NCBI RefSeq assembly: GCF_000374525.1
Contig: NZ_KB894570.1
Location: 186,001-250,000, forward strand
DNA from: Amorphus coralli DSM 19760
GTDB lineage: Bacteria; Pseudomonadota; Alphaproteobacteria; Rhizobiales; Amorphaceae
Direction of reading: 5' to 3'
Length of the DNA stretch: 64,000 nt
The notes below the pieces were generated by a model. That model searched no databases. It was not told the DNA's origin and saw only the letters and a list, made by a program, of their open reading frames with translations. Shown here one piece after another: positions 16,111-25,001 of the stretch (its first letter is position 1; the number at the start of each line of letters is the position of its first letter). The translations under genes were made by a program, and so were the position numbers.

Positions 16111-17946
16111 ATGACTGTTTTGCCGGCGACCGACCAGCGCGACCAGACGCGCGTTCACCGTCCGATCAGGCTGCGCCGCTGGTTCATGGGTGCGGCAGTG
16201 ACCCTCACGGTTGCGGCGCTGCTGTCCTTGATGGTGATCACGCTCAGCCCCGGCGGGATCGGCCCGGTGGACATCGTCATGATCGTCTTCTTCGCGATCA
16301 CGCTGCCCTACACGGCCGTCGGCTTCTGGAACGCGACCATCGGGCTGGCGCTGATGCGCTTCGCGAAGGATCCGCTCCGCCTTACGTGCCCGGCGGCGGC
16401 GACGGACGATCCGGAGATGCCGATCACGGAAAAGACGGCGCTTCTCCTGTGCATCCGCAACGAGGAAATCGCGCCGGTCGTGCGCAACCTGGAGGCCATG
16501 ATCGCTGGCCTGTCAGATCGCGGCGTGGCCGATCGCTTCGATGTCTTCGTGCTCTCCGACACAAGCTGGATCGACATGGTGGCTGCCGAAGAGCGGGCCA
16601 TCGCTTCGGTGGCGGAACGCCACGCCGGTCGCATCTCCGTCACCTACCGCCGCCGCGACGACAATCCGGCTTACAAGGCCGGAAACATTCGCGATTTCTG
16701 CGAACGCTGGGGCGAGAACTATCCCTTCGCCATCGTGCTCGACGCCGACAGCTACATGTCGGCGGCTTCCATGAGCCGGCTCGTTCGCGTCATGCAGGCC
16801 AATCCCAGGATCGGCATCCTGCAGAGCCTTGTCGTCGGTCTGCCGACGGAAAGCTTCTTCGCCCGCCTCTTCCAGTTCGGCATGCGCCTCGGCATGCGGT
16901 CGCACACCATCGGTGCCGCCTGGTGGCAGGCCGATTGCGGTCCGTACTGGGGGCACAACGCCATCATCCGGCTGGCGCCCTTCATGGCCGACTGCCATTT
17001 GCCCACGCTGTCCGGCAAGCCGCCGCTGGGCGGCTGGATCCTCAGCCACGATCAGGTCGAGGCGGCGCTGATGCGCCGGGCCGGCTACGAGGTTCGCGTC
17101 ATCCCGGAAGAGTTCGAGAGTTACGAGGAAAATCCTCCGACGCTCACCGAGTTCGTCCGGCGCGATCTGCGCTGGTGCCAGGGCAACATGCAGTACGGCC
17201 CGCTGATCGGCATGCCGGGGCTGAAATTTCTCAGCCGCGTGCAGCTTGTTCTTGCCATGCTGATGTTCCTGGGCTCGTTCGCCTGGATCGGCTTCATGAC
17301 GGTCACCGCACTGCGCGCGACGCTTGCCAGCCAGCCGGAGACGATCTTCCGGCCGGACACGGGCCTGGTCCTGTTCGTCACCATCCTCACCATGATTTTT
17401 GCCCCGAAGGCCGCCACGGTTCTGGATGTCGTATCGCGAAGTGCGCCACGCCGGTCCTTCGGCGGCGTGGTGCGCTTTTCCGCCAGCATTGTCGGTGAGG
17501 TGCTGTTCTTCATGCTGCTCGCCCCGGTCGCGGCGTTCGCGCACACCGTTTTTCTCGCCGGCCTGCCGTTCGGCGCCAAGATCGGCTGGAGCTCGCAGCG
17601 CCGCAGCGGCCACACCGTGAGCCTGGGCGAGGCGGTGCGCCGCTTCTGGCCGCAGACGCTGCTCGGGCTGGCCGGTGTGGTCGGCTTCGTCTCCGTGTCC
17701 TCCACGGCGCTCTACGCCGCCTTGCCGGTGCTTGCCGGACTGGTGATGGCGGTCCCGCTGGCCGTCGTCACGTCAAGCGGCGCGCTCGGACGGGCTGCCG
17801 TGCGCCTTGGCCTCTGGCGGATCCCGGAGGAAACCGACCGACCGCAGGAGCTCGCACCGCTGCGCCTTCCGGCCCTGGCTCCGCACCCGGAACCGGCCGC
17901 CGGAGATGCGCCGCTGCCGGCGCTGCCCGAAGCCGTCAACGGCTAG
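16111..17946 (+). CDS. OpgH/MdoH-like membrane glucosyltransferase
   Basis: This 611-residue inner-membrane GT2 protein resembles OpgH, which polymerises glucose from UDP-glucose into the backbone of periplasmic glucans. Two N-terminal membrane helices (about 30-80) precede the catalytic domain with TALLLCIRNEE, the Asp motif VLDADSYM and the QxxRW-type motif RRDLRWCQGN; more membrane segments follow (about 375-570). It lacks the long N-terminal cytoplasmic part of E. coli OpgH (847 residues). ATG 16111 is chosen because GGGGAG precedes it; the frame opens at 15907. No opgG is adjacent. The hydrolase gene follows by 11 bp. Confidence 0.87.
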   Translation: MTVLPATDQRDQTRVHRPIRLRRWFMGAAVTLTVAALLSLMVITLSPGGIGPVDIVMIVFFAITLPYTAVGFWNATIGLALMRFAKDPLRLTCPAAATDDPEMPITEKTALLLCIRNEEIAPVVRNLEAMIAGLSDRGVADRFDVFVLSDTSWIDMVAAEERAIASVAERHAGRISVTYRRRDDNPAYKAGNIRDFCERWGENYPFAIVLDADSYMSAASMSRLVRVMQANPRIGILQSLVVGLPTESFFARLFQFGMRLGMRSHTIGAAWWQADCGPYWGHNAIIRLAPFMADCHLPTLSGKPPLGGWILSHDQVEAALMRRAGYEVRVIPEEFESYEENPPTLTEFVRRDLRWCQGNMQYGPLIGMPGLKFLSRVQLVLAMLMFLGSFAWIGFMTVTALRATLASQPETIFRPDTGLVLFVTILTMIFAPKAATVLDVVSRSAPRRSFGGVVRFSASIVGEVLFFMLLAPVAAFAHTVFLAGLPFGAKIGWSSQRRSGHTVSLGEAVRRFWPQTLLGLAGVVGFVSVSSTALYAALPVLAGLVMAVPLAVVTSSGALGRAAVRLGLWRIPEETDRPQELAPLRLPALAPHPEPAAGDAPLPALPEAVNG

Positions 17947-17957
17947 GGAGAGGCCAG

Positions 17958-18815
17958 ATGCACGCAGCCACCAGATTTGTGGCCGGTCGTCTCGCCGCCG
18001 GTACCGCCCTTGCCATGCTCGCCATGACGGGCGGGGCGATGGCCGCCGATCCGCCATGCGGCGTCGACGCTCTTTGTGAAGTGGAGGGCGGTGCCTACCG
18101 TGTCCATCTTCCCTCCGGATGGGACGGCAAGACACCGCTTCGCGGCGTCGTCTACTTTCACGGTTGGCAGGGCAGTGCCGACGGCGTCATGGCAAACGCC
18201 GGCCTCACCGGTGCCGCGGACGAACTCGGCGTGCTCCTGATCGTGCCCGACGGCATGGAAAAGACCTGGTCCTATCCGGGCTCGCCGGCCAAGCACCGCG
18301 ACGAGATCGCCTTCCTGGATACAGTCCTCGACGATGCCGAGGCCCGCTACCCGATCGAAACCGACACGCTCGTGGGAACCGGCTTCTCCATGGGTGGCTC
18401 GATGGCTTGGTTCGCGGCGTGCTCGCTCGGCGACCGCTTCGCCGGCTTCGTTCCGGTGGCCGGTGCGTACTGGGATCCGATTCCCACCGACTGCCCGTCG
18501 CCCGCGCCGAACCTCGTCCACGTGCACGGCACCAGCGACACTGTCGTTCCGATGGAAGGTCGGCCGATCCGCCAGATCTATCGCCAGTCCGACGTGGGTG
18601 ACAGCCTTGCCAGCTGGACCGGTCGTGCCGGCTGCGAGGCCACGCCGGAGCCGGCCGAACTCGGCGATCTCGCCTGCGAGCGCTGGGTCGGGTGCGGCGG
18701 CACGTTGATTGAGCTGTGCACCCATGCCGGCGGCCACATGATCAAGCCGGAGTGGGTCGTCGACGGTTACCGCCGGCTGATGCGGCATCTCGGACGGGAC
18801 GGACAGGCCGGCTGA
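17958..18815 (+). CDS. secreted alpha/beta-hydrolase, PHB depolymerase/LpqC-type esterase
   Basis: The 285-residue protein begins with a Sec signal peptide (hydrophobic run to about residue 29, AMA cleavage site). The mature part is an alpha/beta hydrolase of the LpqC/polyhydroxybutyrate-depolymerase-like esterase group: oxyanion region YFHGWQGS, nucleophile in GTGFSMGGSMAW, Asp candidate in VHVHGTSDTVVPM and His in HAGGHMIKPEW. Several cysteine pairs suggest periplasmic disulfides. The natural substrate is an ester that cannot be named; feruloyl or acetyl esters are as possible as PHB. It lies 11 bp after the OpgH-like gene, which suggests co-transcription and perhaps removal of glucan substituents, an inference. 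Confidence 0.8.
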   Translation: MHAATRFVAGRLAAGTALAMLAMTGGAMAADPPCGVDALCEVEGGAYRVHLPSGWDGKTPLRGVVYFHGWQGSADGVMANAGLTGAADELGVLLIVPDGMEKTWSYPGSPAKHRDEIAFLDTVLDDAEARYPIETDTLVGTGFSMGGSMAWFAACSLGDRFAGFVPVAGAYWDPIPTDCPSPAPNLVHVHGTSDTVVPMEGRPIRQIYRQSDVGDSLASWTGRAGCEATPEPAELGDLACERWVGCGGTLIELCTHAGGHMIKPEWVVDGYRRLMRHLGRDGQAG

Positions 18816-18887
18816 GCGTCGCGTCTGCTTGTGCGGTCGCGGCGGCTGTGCGATGGCGGATGACACTCGCCATTTCGGGGAACGTTC

Positions 18888-20171
18888 ATGACATCGACCG
18901 GTCCGGCCGCCGCCGACCCTTCCATCTTCGCCACCGTCGGCCCGCTGGCCGATCTCAAGGTCGTCGATCTGACGCGCATCCTGGCCGGGCCGTCCGCCGC
19001 TCAGCTACTGGGCGATCTCGGTGCCGATGTGGTCAAGATCGAGCGGCCCGGAAAAGGCGACGACACCCGCGGCTGGGGCCCCCCCTTCGTCAAGGACGCC
19101 GACGGAAACGACACCCGCGAAAGCGCCTATTTCCTTTGCGCCAACCGCAACAAGCGCTCGGTCGCCGTGGATCTGGCGTCGCCCGAAGGCCAGGAGATCA
19201 TCCACAAGCTGGTCGCCGACGCCGATATCGTGCTGGAGAACTTTAAGGCCGGCCACCTGGCCCGCTACCGGCTCGACTACACTTCTCTCGCCGCGATCAA
19301 CCCGCGCCTCGTCTACTGCTCGATCACCGGCTTCGGCCAGACCGGGCCGTATTCCGCCTTCGCCGGCTACGACTTCATGATCCAGGGCATGGGCGGCATT
19401 ATGAGCCTGACCGGCTTCCCCGAGGAGGAGGGCGGCCGGCCGGTGAAGGTCGGCGTCGGCATCGCCGACCTGATGTGCGGCATGTACGCCGTATCCGGCA
19501 TCCTCTCCGCCATTCACGTGCGTGAGAAGACCGGTCGCGGCCAGCACATCGACATGGCGCTGTTCGATTCCCAGATCGCCTGGCTCGCCAATCAGGGCCT
19601 GTCCTACCTGACGACAGGGGAGGTGCCCGGCCGGCTCGGCAACGCCCATCCCACCATCGTCCCCTATGAGACCTTCGAGGCATCCGACGGCGATTTCATC
19701 ATCGCCTGCGGCAACGACGGCCAGTTCCGCAAGCTGTGCCGGATCGCCGATCACGAGGAGCTCGCCGACGATCCGCGCTTTGCCACCAACCAGGACCGGA
19801 TCGCCAACCGGGCAGAGCTGATCCCGCTTCTCAACGCCTACACGCGCAAGCGCCCCGCCGCCGACTGGATCGCCGATCTGGAGCAGGCCGGCGTGCCGTG
19901 CGGGCCGATCCACACCCTCGACCAAGTGTTTTCCGATCCGCAGGCCGTCCATCGCGGTGCCCGCATCACCATGCCGCATTCCGCCTCCGGGACCGGCACC
20001 GTCGACCTGATCGGCAATCCCATCAAGATGAGCGACACGCCGGTTTCCTATCGCCATGCGCCACCGCAGGTGGGCGAGCACACCCGCGAGGTGCTGCGCG
20101 ACGAGCTGGGCCTGTCGGAAGAGGACTTCGCCCGGCTCGTGGAAGCCGGTATTGTGGGAGGCGAGGCATGA
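18888..20171 (+). CDS. class III CoA-transferase (CaiB/BaiF family)
   Basis: The 427-residue enzyme belongs to the family III CoA-transferases, which move CoA between carboxylic acids by way of an aspartyl-CoA intermediate. Family segments are DLTRILAGPSAAQLLGDLGA, VKIERPGKGDDTRGW and ENFKAGHLARY; the likely catalytic Asp lies in VGVGIADLMCGMYA. Length equals formyl-CoA transferase, but the active-site surroundings look more like succinyl-CoA-dependent members, so the acid substrate is open. Its stop overlaps the ATG of the TPP enzyme gene (ATGA), indicating tight functional coupling. Confidence 0.87.
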   Translation: MTSTGPAAADPSIFATVGPLADLKVVDLTRILAGPSAAQLLGDLGADVVKIERPGKGDDTRGWGPPFVKDADGNDTRESAYFLCANRNKRSVAVDLASPEGQEIIHKLVADADIVLENFKAGHLARYRLDYTSLAAINPRLVYCSITGFGQTGPYSAFAGYDFMIQGMGGIMSLTGFPEEEGGRPVKVGVGIADLMCGMYAVSGILSAIHVREKTGRGQHIDMALFDSQIAWLANQGLSYLTTGEVPGRLGNAHPTIVPYETFEASDGDFIIACGNDGQFRKLCRIADHEELADDPRFATNQDRIANRAELIPLLNAYTRKRPAADWIADLEQAGVPCGPIHTLDQVFSDPQAVHRGARITMPHSASGTGTVDLIGNPIKMSDTPVSYRHAPPQVGEHTREVLRDELGLSEEDFARLVEAGIVGGEA

Positions 20172-21778
20172 GCACGACCGGCGCGGAACTCATCGCGGCG
20201 AAGCTGGCGGCGGCCGGTGCCCGCATGGCTTACGGCATTCCCGGCGGCGAGGTGCTCGCCATCGTCGACGCCCTCGATCGGGCCGGCGTCCGCTTCGTCC
20301 TCACCAAGCACGAGACCGCCGCCGGCTTCTTCGCGGAAGGCGGCTGGCACGCCACCGGCGCCCCCGGCATCCTCGTCGCGACGCTCGGTCCGGGCCTCGC
20401 AAACGCCGTCAACGCCATCGCCAACGCCCATCAGGACCGGGTGCCTCTGATCGTGCTCACTGGCTGCGTCGATGCCGCCGATGCGGAGACCTACACCCAC
20501 CAGGTCTTCGATCATCAGGCGCTGCTCGCCCCCATCGTCAAGGCGAGCTTCCGGGCGACCCGGGGAAGCCTCGACCGGATGCTCGACAAGGCGCTGACGG
20601 CGCTCTGGGACGGTCAGCCCGGTCCCATTCACATCGACGTGCCCATCGGCGTCGCGGAAGGCGATACCGACGAGACGGCGGGGCCGGTTCCGGCCCATCC
20701 CGCGCCGTCGGTGCCGGCGCCCGGCGCCGATCTCGACACCGCCCGCGGCTGGCTGGCGGGCAGCCACCAGCCGCTGGCCATCGCCGGCGTCGATGCGGTC
20801 AACGACGCCGCCGGCGAGGCGATCCGCGCCTTCTGCGAGGCGCACGGTGTGCCGCTCGTCACCACCTACAAGGGCAAGGGGCTGATCGACGAGGACCATC
20901 CGCTGGCGCTCGGCGGTGCGGGCCTGTCGCCGAAGGCCGATGCGCTCCTCAAACCCCTGGTCGACGCGGCCGACCTCGTGCTGCTCCTCGGCTACGACCC
21001 GATCGAGATGCGCATCGGCTGGCGCGAACCCTGGCCGGCCGGCAAGCACGTGGTCGAGATCGCGCCCGCCGCCCGCTACCACGGCATGCACGCCACCTCC
21101 GTCCTGCTGCGCGGCGCGGTCGGGCCGACGCTGGAAGCGCTGGCCCGCGACGTTCCCGCCCGCGAGACGTGGCCCGACGGGGAACCTGCCTCGGTGCGCA
21201 GCGCCCTGCGCGAGCAGTTCACGGCGGGTGAGGCGTGGGGTCCGGCCCAGGTGTTCGCCACCGTGCGCGCCGGTCTGCCGAAGGAGGCGGTCGCCACCGC
21301 CGATTCCGGTGCCCACCGCATCCTGTTCAGCCAGATGTGGACCACCCACCATCCGCGCACCGTGCTGCAGTCCACCGCGCTCTGCACCATGGGCTGCGCG
21401 GTGCCCATCGCCGCCGGCTACAAGCTGCAGCACCCGAATGCGCCAGTGGTTGCCTTCGTCGGGGACGCCGGCCTGGAGATGGCGCTGGGCGAGCTTGCCA
21501 CCATCCGCGATCTCGGCCTCGGTCTGGTCATCGTGGTGCTGGTCGACGAGAGTCTTGCCCTGATCGAGCTGAAGCAGCGCGGCCAGCAGCGCCCGTCGGT
21601 CGGGGTGGAATTCGGCGCCACTGATTTCCCGGCAGTGGCCAGGGCGCTCGGCGGCCACGGCGTCTGGATCGACGATGCCGAGACGCTCGCCGTCGAGCTC
21701 GACGCCGCCCTCGGCCGGGACACCTTTACGGTGCTTGCCGCCCGCATCGACCGGCGCGCCTATGACGGGACGTTCTGA
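20168..21778 (+). CDS. thiamine-diphosphate enzyme, acetolactate synthase-like
   Basis: This 536-residue ThDP enzyme has the three usual domains. The cofactor-activating glutamate is Glu49 in LTKHETAAGFFAEG. The metal/ThDP motif begins GDAGLEMALGEL at residue 432, but where most relatives end in a double Asn this protein has VDES (459-462). It lacks obvious markers of oxalyl-CoA decarboxylase and carries no transit or regulatory domain. Acetolactate synthase, 2-hydroxyacyl-CoA lyase or a 2-oxoacid decarboxylase are all possible. The 4-nt overlap with the CoA-transferase suggests it acts on, or supplies, that enzyme's acid or acyl-CoA. Confidence 0.8.
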   Translation: MSTTGAELIAAKLAAAGARMAYGIPGGEVLAIVDALDRAGVRFVLTKHETAAGFFAEGGWHATGAPGILVATLGPGLANAVNAIANAHQDRVPLIVLTGCVDAADAETYTHQVFDHQALLAPIVKASFRATRGSLDRMLDKALTALWDGQPGPIHIDVPIGVAEGDTDETAGPVPAHPAPSVPAPGADLDTARGWLAGSHQPLAIAGVDAVNDAAGEAIRAFCEAHGVPLVTTYKGKGLIDEDHPLALGGAGLSPKADALLKPLVDAADLVLLLGYDPIEMRIGWREPWPAGKHVVEIAPAARYHGMHATSVLLRGAVGPTLEALARDVPARETWPDGEPASVRSALREQFTAGEAWGPAQVFATVRAGLPKEAVATADSGAHRILFSQMWTTHHPRTVLQSTALCTMGCAVPIAAGYKLQHPNAPVVAFVGDAGLEMALGELATIRDLGLGLVIVVLVDESLALIELKQRGQQRPSVGVEFGATDFPAVARALGGHGVWIDDAETLAVELDAALGRDTFTVLAARIDRRAYDGTF

Positions 21779-21876
21779 GCTCGGCTAAGAGCGTTCGTTT
21801 ACGCCAAATTCGCTCGCGCTCACCGGCTGCACGGGCGCGGCCTCCGGCCGGCGCGCGGTCGCGCGCTGGCTGCCCC

Positions 21877-22884
21877 TCAGTCGCCAAGCGGCCCGTGGGT
21901 CTTGCACCAATGGTCGTAGAGGAGGGCGAGCGAGGCCGAGGCGACCCGCGCCCGGTCGTCGTCGGCCCGGCTGGTGAGCATGATCGGCACGCTGGCGCCC
22001 ATGACCAGACCCGCCGATTCCGCTCCACCGAGGAAGGTCAGCCCCTTGAACAGGATGTTGCCGGCCTCGATGGACGGCACCACCAGCACTTCCGCCTGAC
22101 CGGCCACCGGCGAGTGCAGGTCCTTTGTCTTCGCCGCCTGGGCGTCGATGGCGTTGTCCATGGCGAACGGGCCGTCGACGATGCCGCCCTTGATCTGGCC
22201 GCGGTCCGACATCTTGGCAAGAATCGCGGCGTCGACGCTTGACGGGATCGCCTCGTTGACGGTCTCCACGGCCGACAGGATTGCCACCTTCGGCCGCTCG
22301 ATCCCCAGGGATACGGCCAGATCGATGCCGTTCTTGACGATGTCGGCCTTGGTGGCGAGGTCCGGCGCGATGTTGATCGCCGCGTCGGTGATGAGCAGCG
22401 GTGCCGGGTGGTAGGGCAGGTCCATGACGAAGACGTGGGAGAGCCGCCGACCGGCCCTCAGGCCTCCGCTGCGCGACACGATTGGGTGCAGGAAGGTGTC
22501 GGTGTGCAGGTGGCCCTTCATCAGGCACCGCGCCCGGTGCTCATGCACCAGCGAGACGGCGGCACCAGCCGCCTCGGCGTCGTCGGAGGCCTCGACGATC
22601 TCGATGCCGTGCAGGCTGCGGCCGATCTTCCCGGCGGCGAACTCGATGGTTTCGCGGTGGCCCACCAGCAGCGGGACGATCAGCTCCTTGTCGGCCGCCT
22701 GCAGCGCGCCGCTCAGGGACACGTCGTCATAGGGGCAGACCACGGCGGTGGGCACCGGGTCGACGGGCGCGGCCCGTCCCTCGAAGATCTGGAAATGGAT
22801 GCGTTCTCCAGAGGTGCGCGCCGCTGCGGCGGTGTCTGCCATGACGGGGTTCTCGCTCCGGAGGGGGTGATCCATGCTCGACAT
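21877..22884 (-). CDS. phosphate acetyl/butyryltransferase-like protein
   Basis: The 335-residue protein matches the phosphate acetyltransferase/butyryltransferase family (Pta/Ptb), which interconverts acyl-CoA and acyl phosphate. Typical parts are LMKGHLHTDTFLHPI, the SHVFVMDLP segment, DAAINIAPD and the C-terminal VLVVPSIEAGNILFKGL. It lacks the N-terminal regulatory domain of long Pta proteins. No acetate kinase gene is adjacent, which is unusual. The start is uncertain: ATG 22884, 22875 and 22842 are in frame, and none has a clear ribosome site. It is convergent with the TPP enzyme gene. Confidence 0.83.
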   Translation of the reverse strand: MSSMDHPLRSENPVMADTAAAARTSGERIHFQIFEGRAAPVDPVPTAVVCPYDDVSLSGALQAADKELIVPLLVGHRETIEFAAGKIGRSLHGIEIVEASDDAEAAGAAVSLVHEHRARCLMKGHLHTDTFLHPIVSRSGGLRAGRRLSHVFVMDLPYHPAPLLITDAAINIAPDLATKADIVKNGIDLAVSLGIERPKVAILSAVETVNEAIPSSVDAAILAKMSDRGQIKGGIVDGPFAMDNAIDAQAAKTKDLHSPVAGQAEVLVVPSIEAGNILFKGLTFLGGAESAGLVMGASVPIMLTSRADDDRARVASASLALLYDHWCKTHGPLGD

Positions 22885-22961
22885 CTAGTGGGAGCAGGTG
22901 ACGATAGTGCAACGCACACCCGCCCGGCGCCAGTCCCGTCCGGGCGGGTGTGCGCGTCCGG

Positions 22962-23744
22962 TCAGTCGGCCAGGCCGGCGGTCTTGCGCACCTCGGCGCC
23001 CAGTGCCCGGCCGCCCTTGGCCAGCAGGCCGAGATCGGTGCCGCAGGCCACGAAGCGCATTCCGGTCTTCAGCCAGTGAGCCGACTGGGCCACGTCGCTG
23101 ACCAGAATGCCGGCTGGCTTGCCGGCGGCGCGCACCGCCTTGCAGCCACGCTCGATCGCCGCCGTCACGTCAGGATGGCCAAGCTGGCCGATCAGGCCCA
23201 TGTCGGCGGAGAGGTCGGCGGGGCCGAAGAACACGCCCGTCACGCCTTCGACGGCGGCGATCTCCTCCACCCGGTCCAGCGCCGACATGGTCTCGATCTG
23301 CACCAGGATCGCGAGTTCGTCGTCGAAACGCTCCAGGTAGTCGGTTGCGAGGCCATAGCGGTTGCCGCGATGGGTGAGGGACACGCCGCGCACGCCGTGC
23401 GGCGGATAGCGGCAGGCGCGAACCGCGGCCTCGGCCTCCTCCGGCGTCTGCACCATCGGGAAGAGCAGCGAAAAACAGCCGAGATCGAGCAGGCGCTTGA
23501 CCATGACCGGCTCGTTCCAGGGCGGGCGCACCACCGGGGTGGTGCCGCTGCCGGTATAGGCCTGCAACTGCGACAGCACGCTCGAAAGGTCGTTAGGCGA
23601 GTGCTCCATATCGATGAGCACCCAGTCGTAGCCGGTCGTCGAGATCACCTCGGCGGCGAGGTTGGAGCACAGCGAGCTCCAGATGCCGACCTGCGGCTGG
23701 TCGGAGGTGATGGCCGCCTTGAAACGGTTGGTCTCGAGCTTCAT
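22962..23744 (-). CDS. HpcH/HpaI aldolase family protein
   Basis: The 260-residue protein belongs to the class II metal-dependent HpaI/GarL aldolases, which split 2-oxo-4-hydroxy acids to pyruvate or oxaloacetate and an aldehyde. Visible family parts are the N-terminal GIWSSLCSN, the catalytic-loop arginine in PVVRPPWNEP, the metal ligands in QIETMSALDRV and FFGPADLSADMG. ATG 23744 is used because AAGG lies upstream and the family starts close to this point. A 3-hydroxyisobutyrate/tartronate-semialdehyde-type dehydrogenase lies downstream in the same direction, resembling a GarL-GarR pairing. Confidence 0.87.
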   Translation of the reverse strand: MKLETNRFKAAITSDQPQVGIWSSLCSNLAAEVISTTGYDWVLIDMEHSPNDLSSVLSQLQAYTGSGTTPVVRPPWNEPVMVKRLLDLGCFSLLFPMVQTPEEAEAAVRACRYPPHGVRGVSLTHRGNRYGLATDYLERFDDELAILVQIETMSALDRVEEIAAVEGVTGVFFGPADLSADMGLIGQLGHPDVTAAIERGCKAVRAAGKPAGILVSDVAQSAHWLKTGMRFVACGTDLGLLAKGGRALGAEVRKTAGLAD

Positions 23745-23858
23745 CGGGATTGTCCTTGGTCGTTCTTGCAATAGCGGGCCGGGCGATTGGCCCGGATCTC
23801 CGGCGAGAGTGTTAAGGCCTTTTCGGCCGGGACGGAAACACGGAAGGCTGTGGCAGGC

Positions 23859-25001
23859 TTAACGGAGCGCCGTAGCGATCGCCGATTGGCCGAGGTCCTC
23901 CGCCTTCGGGACGCCGAGCAGGGCAAGGGCCCGCGCCAGGTCGTCCTTCACGATGGCGAAGGCTGTTTCCAGCGCTTCGCCGCCGCCGGCAGCGATCGCC
24001 ATCATCGGCAGCCGGCCCATCAGCACGAAGTCCGCGCCCAGCGCTAGCGCCTTGGCCACGTGCTCGCCGTTGCGGACTCCACTGTCGAGCAGCACCGGGA
24101 AGTCCGCACCGACTGCCGCGCGCACGCTGGGTAGGGCGTCGATGGACGCGATCGTGCTGGCAAGCTGCCGGCCGCCATGGGTGGAGACGACCAGCCCGTC
24201 TGCGCCGGCGTCGCGCGCTCGCACGGCGTCGTCCGGCGACACGATCCCCTTCACGACAAGCTTGCGCGGCCAGCGGTCGCGGATATGACGAAGCACGTCC
24301 CAGTCCAGACGGCCCGAGCTCTGGGTCGCCATGAAGGCGGCGAGCTGACCGGCCGTGGCCCCGGGATCAGCATAACGCTCGATGTTGGCGAGCCGCGGTG
24401 AGCCGCTCCGTGCCAGCGCCAGGCACCAGGCCGGATGGGTCGCCAGGTCAACGGCAAGCCGCGGCGAGGGGCGCAGGGGCAGGGCCAGCCCGTTTCGGAT
24501 GTCGCGCAGCCGGCGGCCCGGGACCGGCACATCCACGGTCACGAAGAGCACCTCGACACCGAGGGCATTCGCCCGGTCGACGAGGTCGTCGGCCACGGCC
24601 TCGTCCTTTGCCACGTAGAGCTGGAACCAGGCCTTGCCGCCGGTGCCTTCGACCGCCTGTTCCAGCGGCGTGGTCGCAGCGGTGGACATCACGTAGGGCA
24701 TGTCGCCCTTGATCGCGGCTTCCCACAGCATCCGGTCGGCGCCCGGCCAGATCAGCCCGCCGAGACCGACCGGGGCGATGCCGAATGGTACCGCGTAACG
24801 GCGGCCGAATAGTTCCTTCGTGACGTCAATGCGGTCGACGTTGACCAGTGCGCGGGGCATGAACCGCACCCGGTCGATGGCGTCCACGGATTCCCGTGCG
24901 GCGACTTCGTCGCCGGAGCCGCCGTCCAGATAGTCGAAGGCGAGCCGCGGGATCCGCCTGCGGGCCCGCGACCGGAAATCCTCGTAACAGGTAAAGCTCA
25001 T
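23859..25001 (-). CDS. FMN-dependent alpha-hydroxy-acid oxidase/dehydrogenase
   Basis: The 380-residue protein is of the LldD/glycolate oxidase/mandelate dehydrogenase family, oxidising an L-2-hydroxy acid to its 2-oxo acid with FMN. The fold's landmarks are present: AFDYLDGGSGDE, FGIAPVGLGGLIWPG, WFQLYV, the active-site Lys in LVVKGIVSPDDA, the catalytic His in VSTHGGRQL (the usual Asn before the His is Thr) and LLDSGVRNGEHV. No membrane segment beyond the LldD loop region is apparent. Its ATG overlaps the stop of the dehydrogenase gene upstream (ATGA), so they are co-translated. Confidence 0.87.
   Translation of the reverse strand: MSFTCYEDFRSRARRRIPRLAFDYLDGGSGDEVAARESVDAIDRVRFMPRALVNVDRIDVTKELFGRRYAVPFGIAPVGLGGLIWPGADRMLWEAAIKGDMPYVMSTAATTPLEQAVEGTGGKAWFQLYVAKDEAVADDLVDRANALGVEVLFVTVDVPVPGRRLRDIRNGLALPLRPSPRLAVDLATHPAWCLALARSGSPRLANIERYADPGATAGQLAAFMATQSSGRLDWDVLRHIRDRWPRKLVVKGIVSPDDAVRARDAGADGLVVSTHGGRQLASTIASIDALPSVRAAVGADFPVLLDSGVRNGEHVAKALALGADFVLMGRLPMMAIAAGGGEALETAFAIVKDDLARALALLGVPKAEDLGQSAIATALR

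Noticed and set aside
18888-21778. Formyl-CoA transferase and oxalyl-CoA decarboxylase (frc/oxc) for oxalate use
   Set aside because: The order and lengths are tempting, but the CoA-transferase lacks Frc-like N-terminal features and the TPP enzyme is shorter than Oxc and has an atypical cofactor motif, so only general family names are given.
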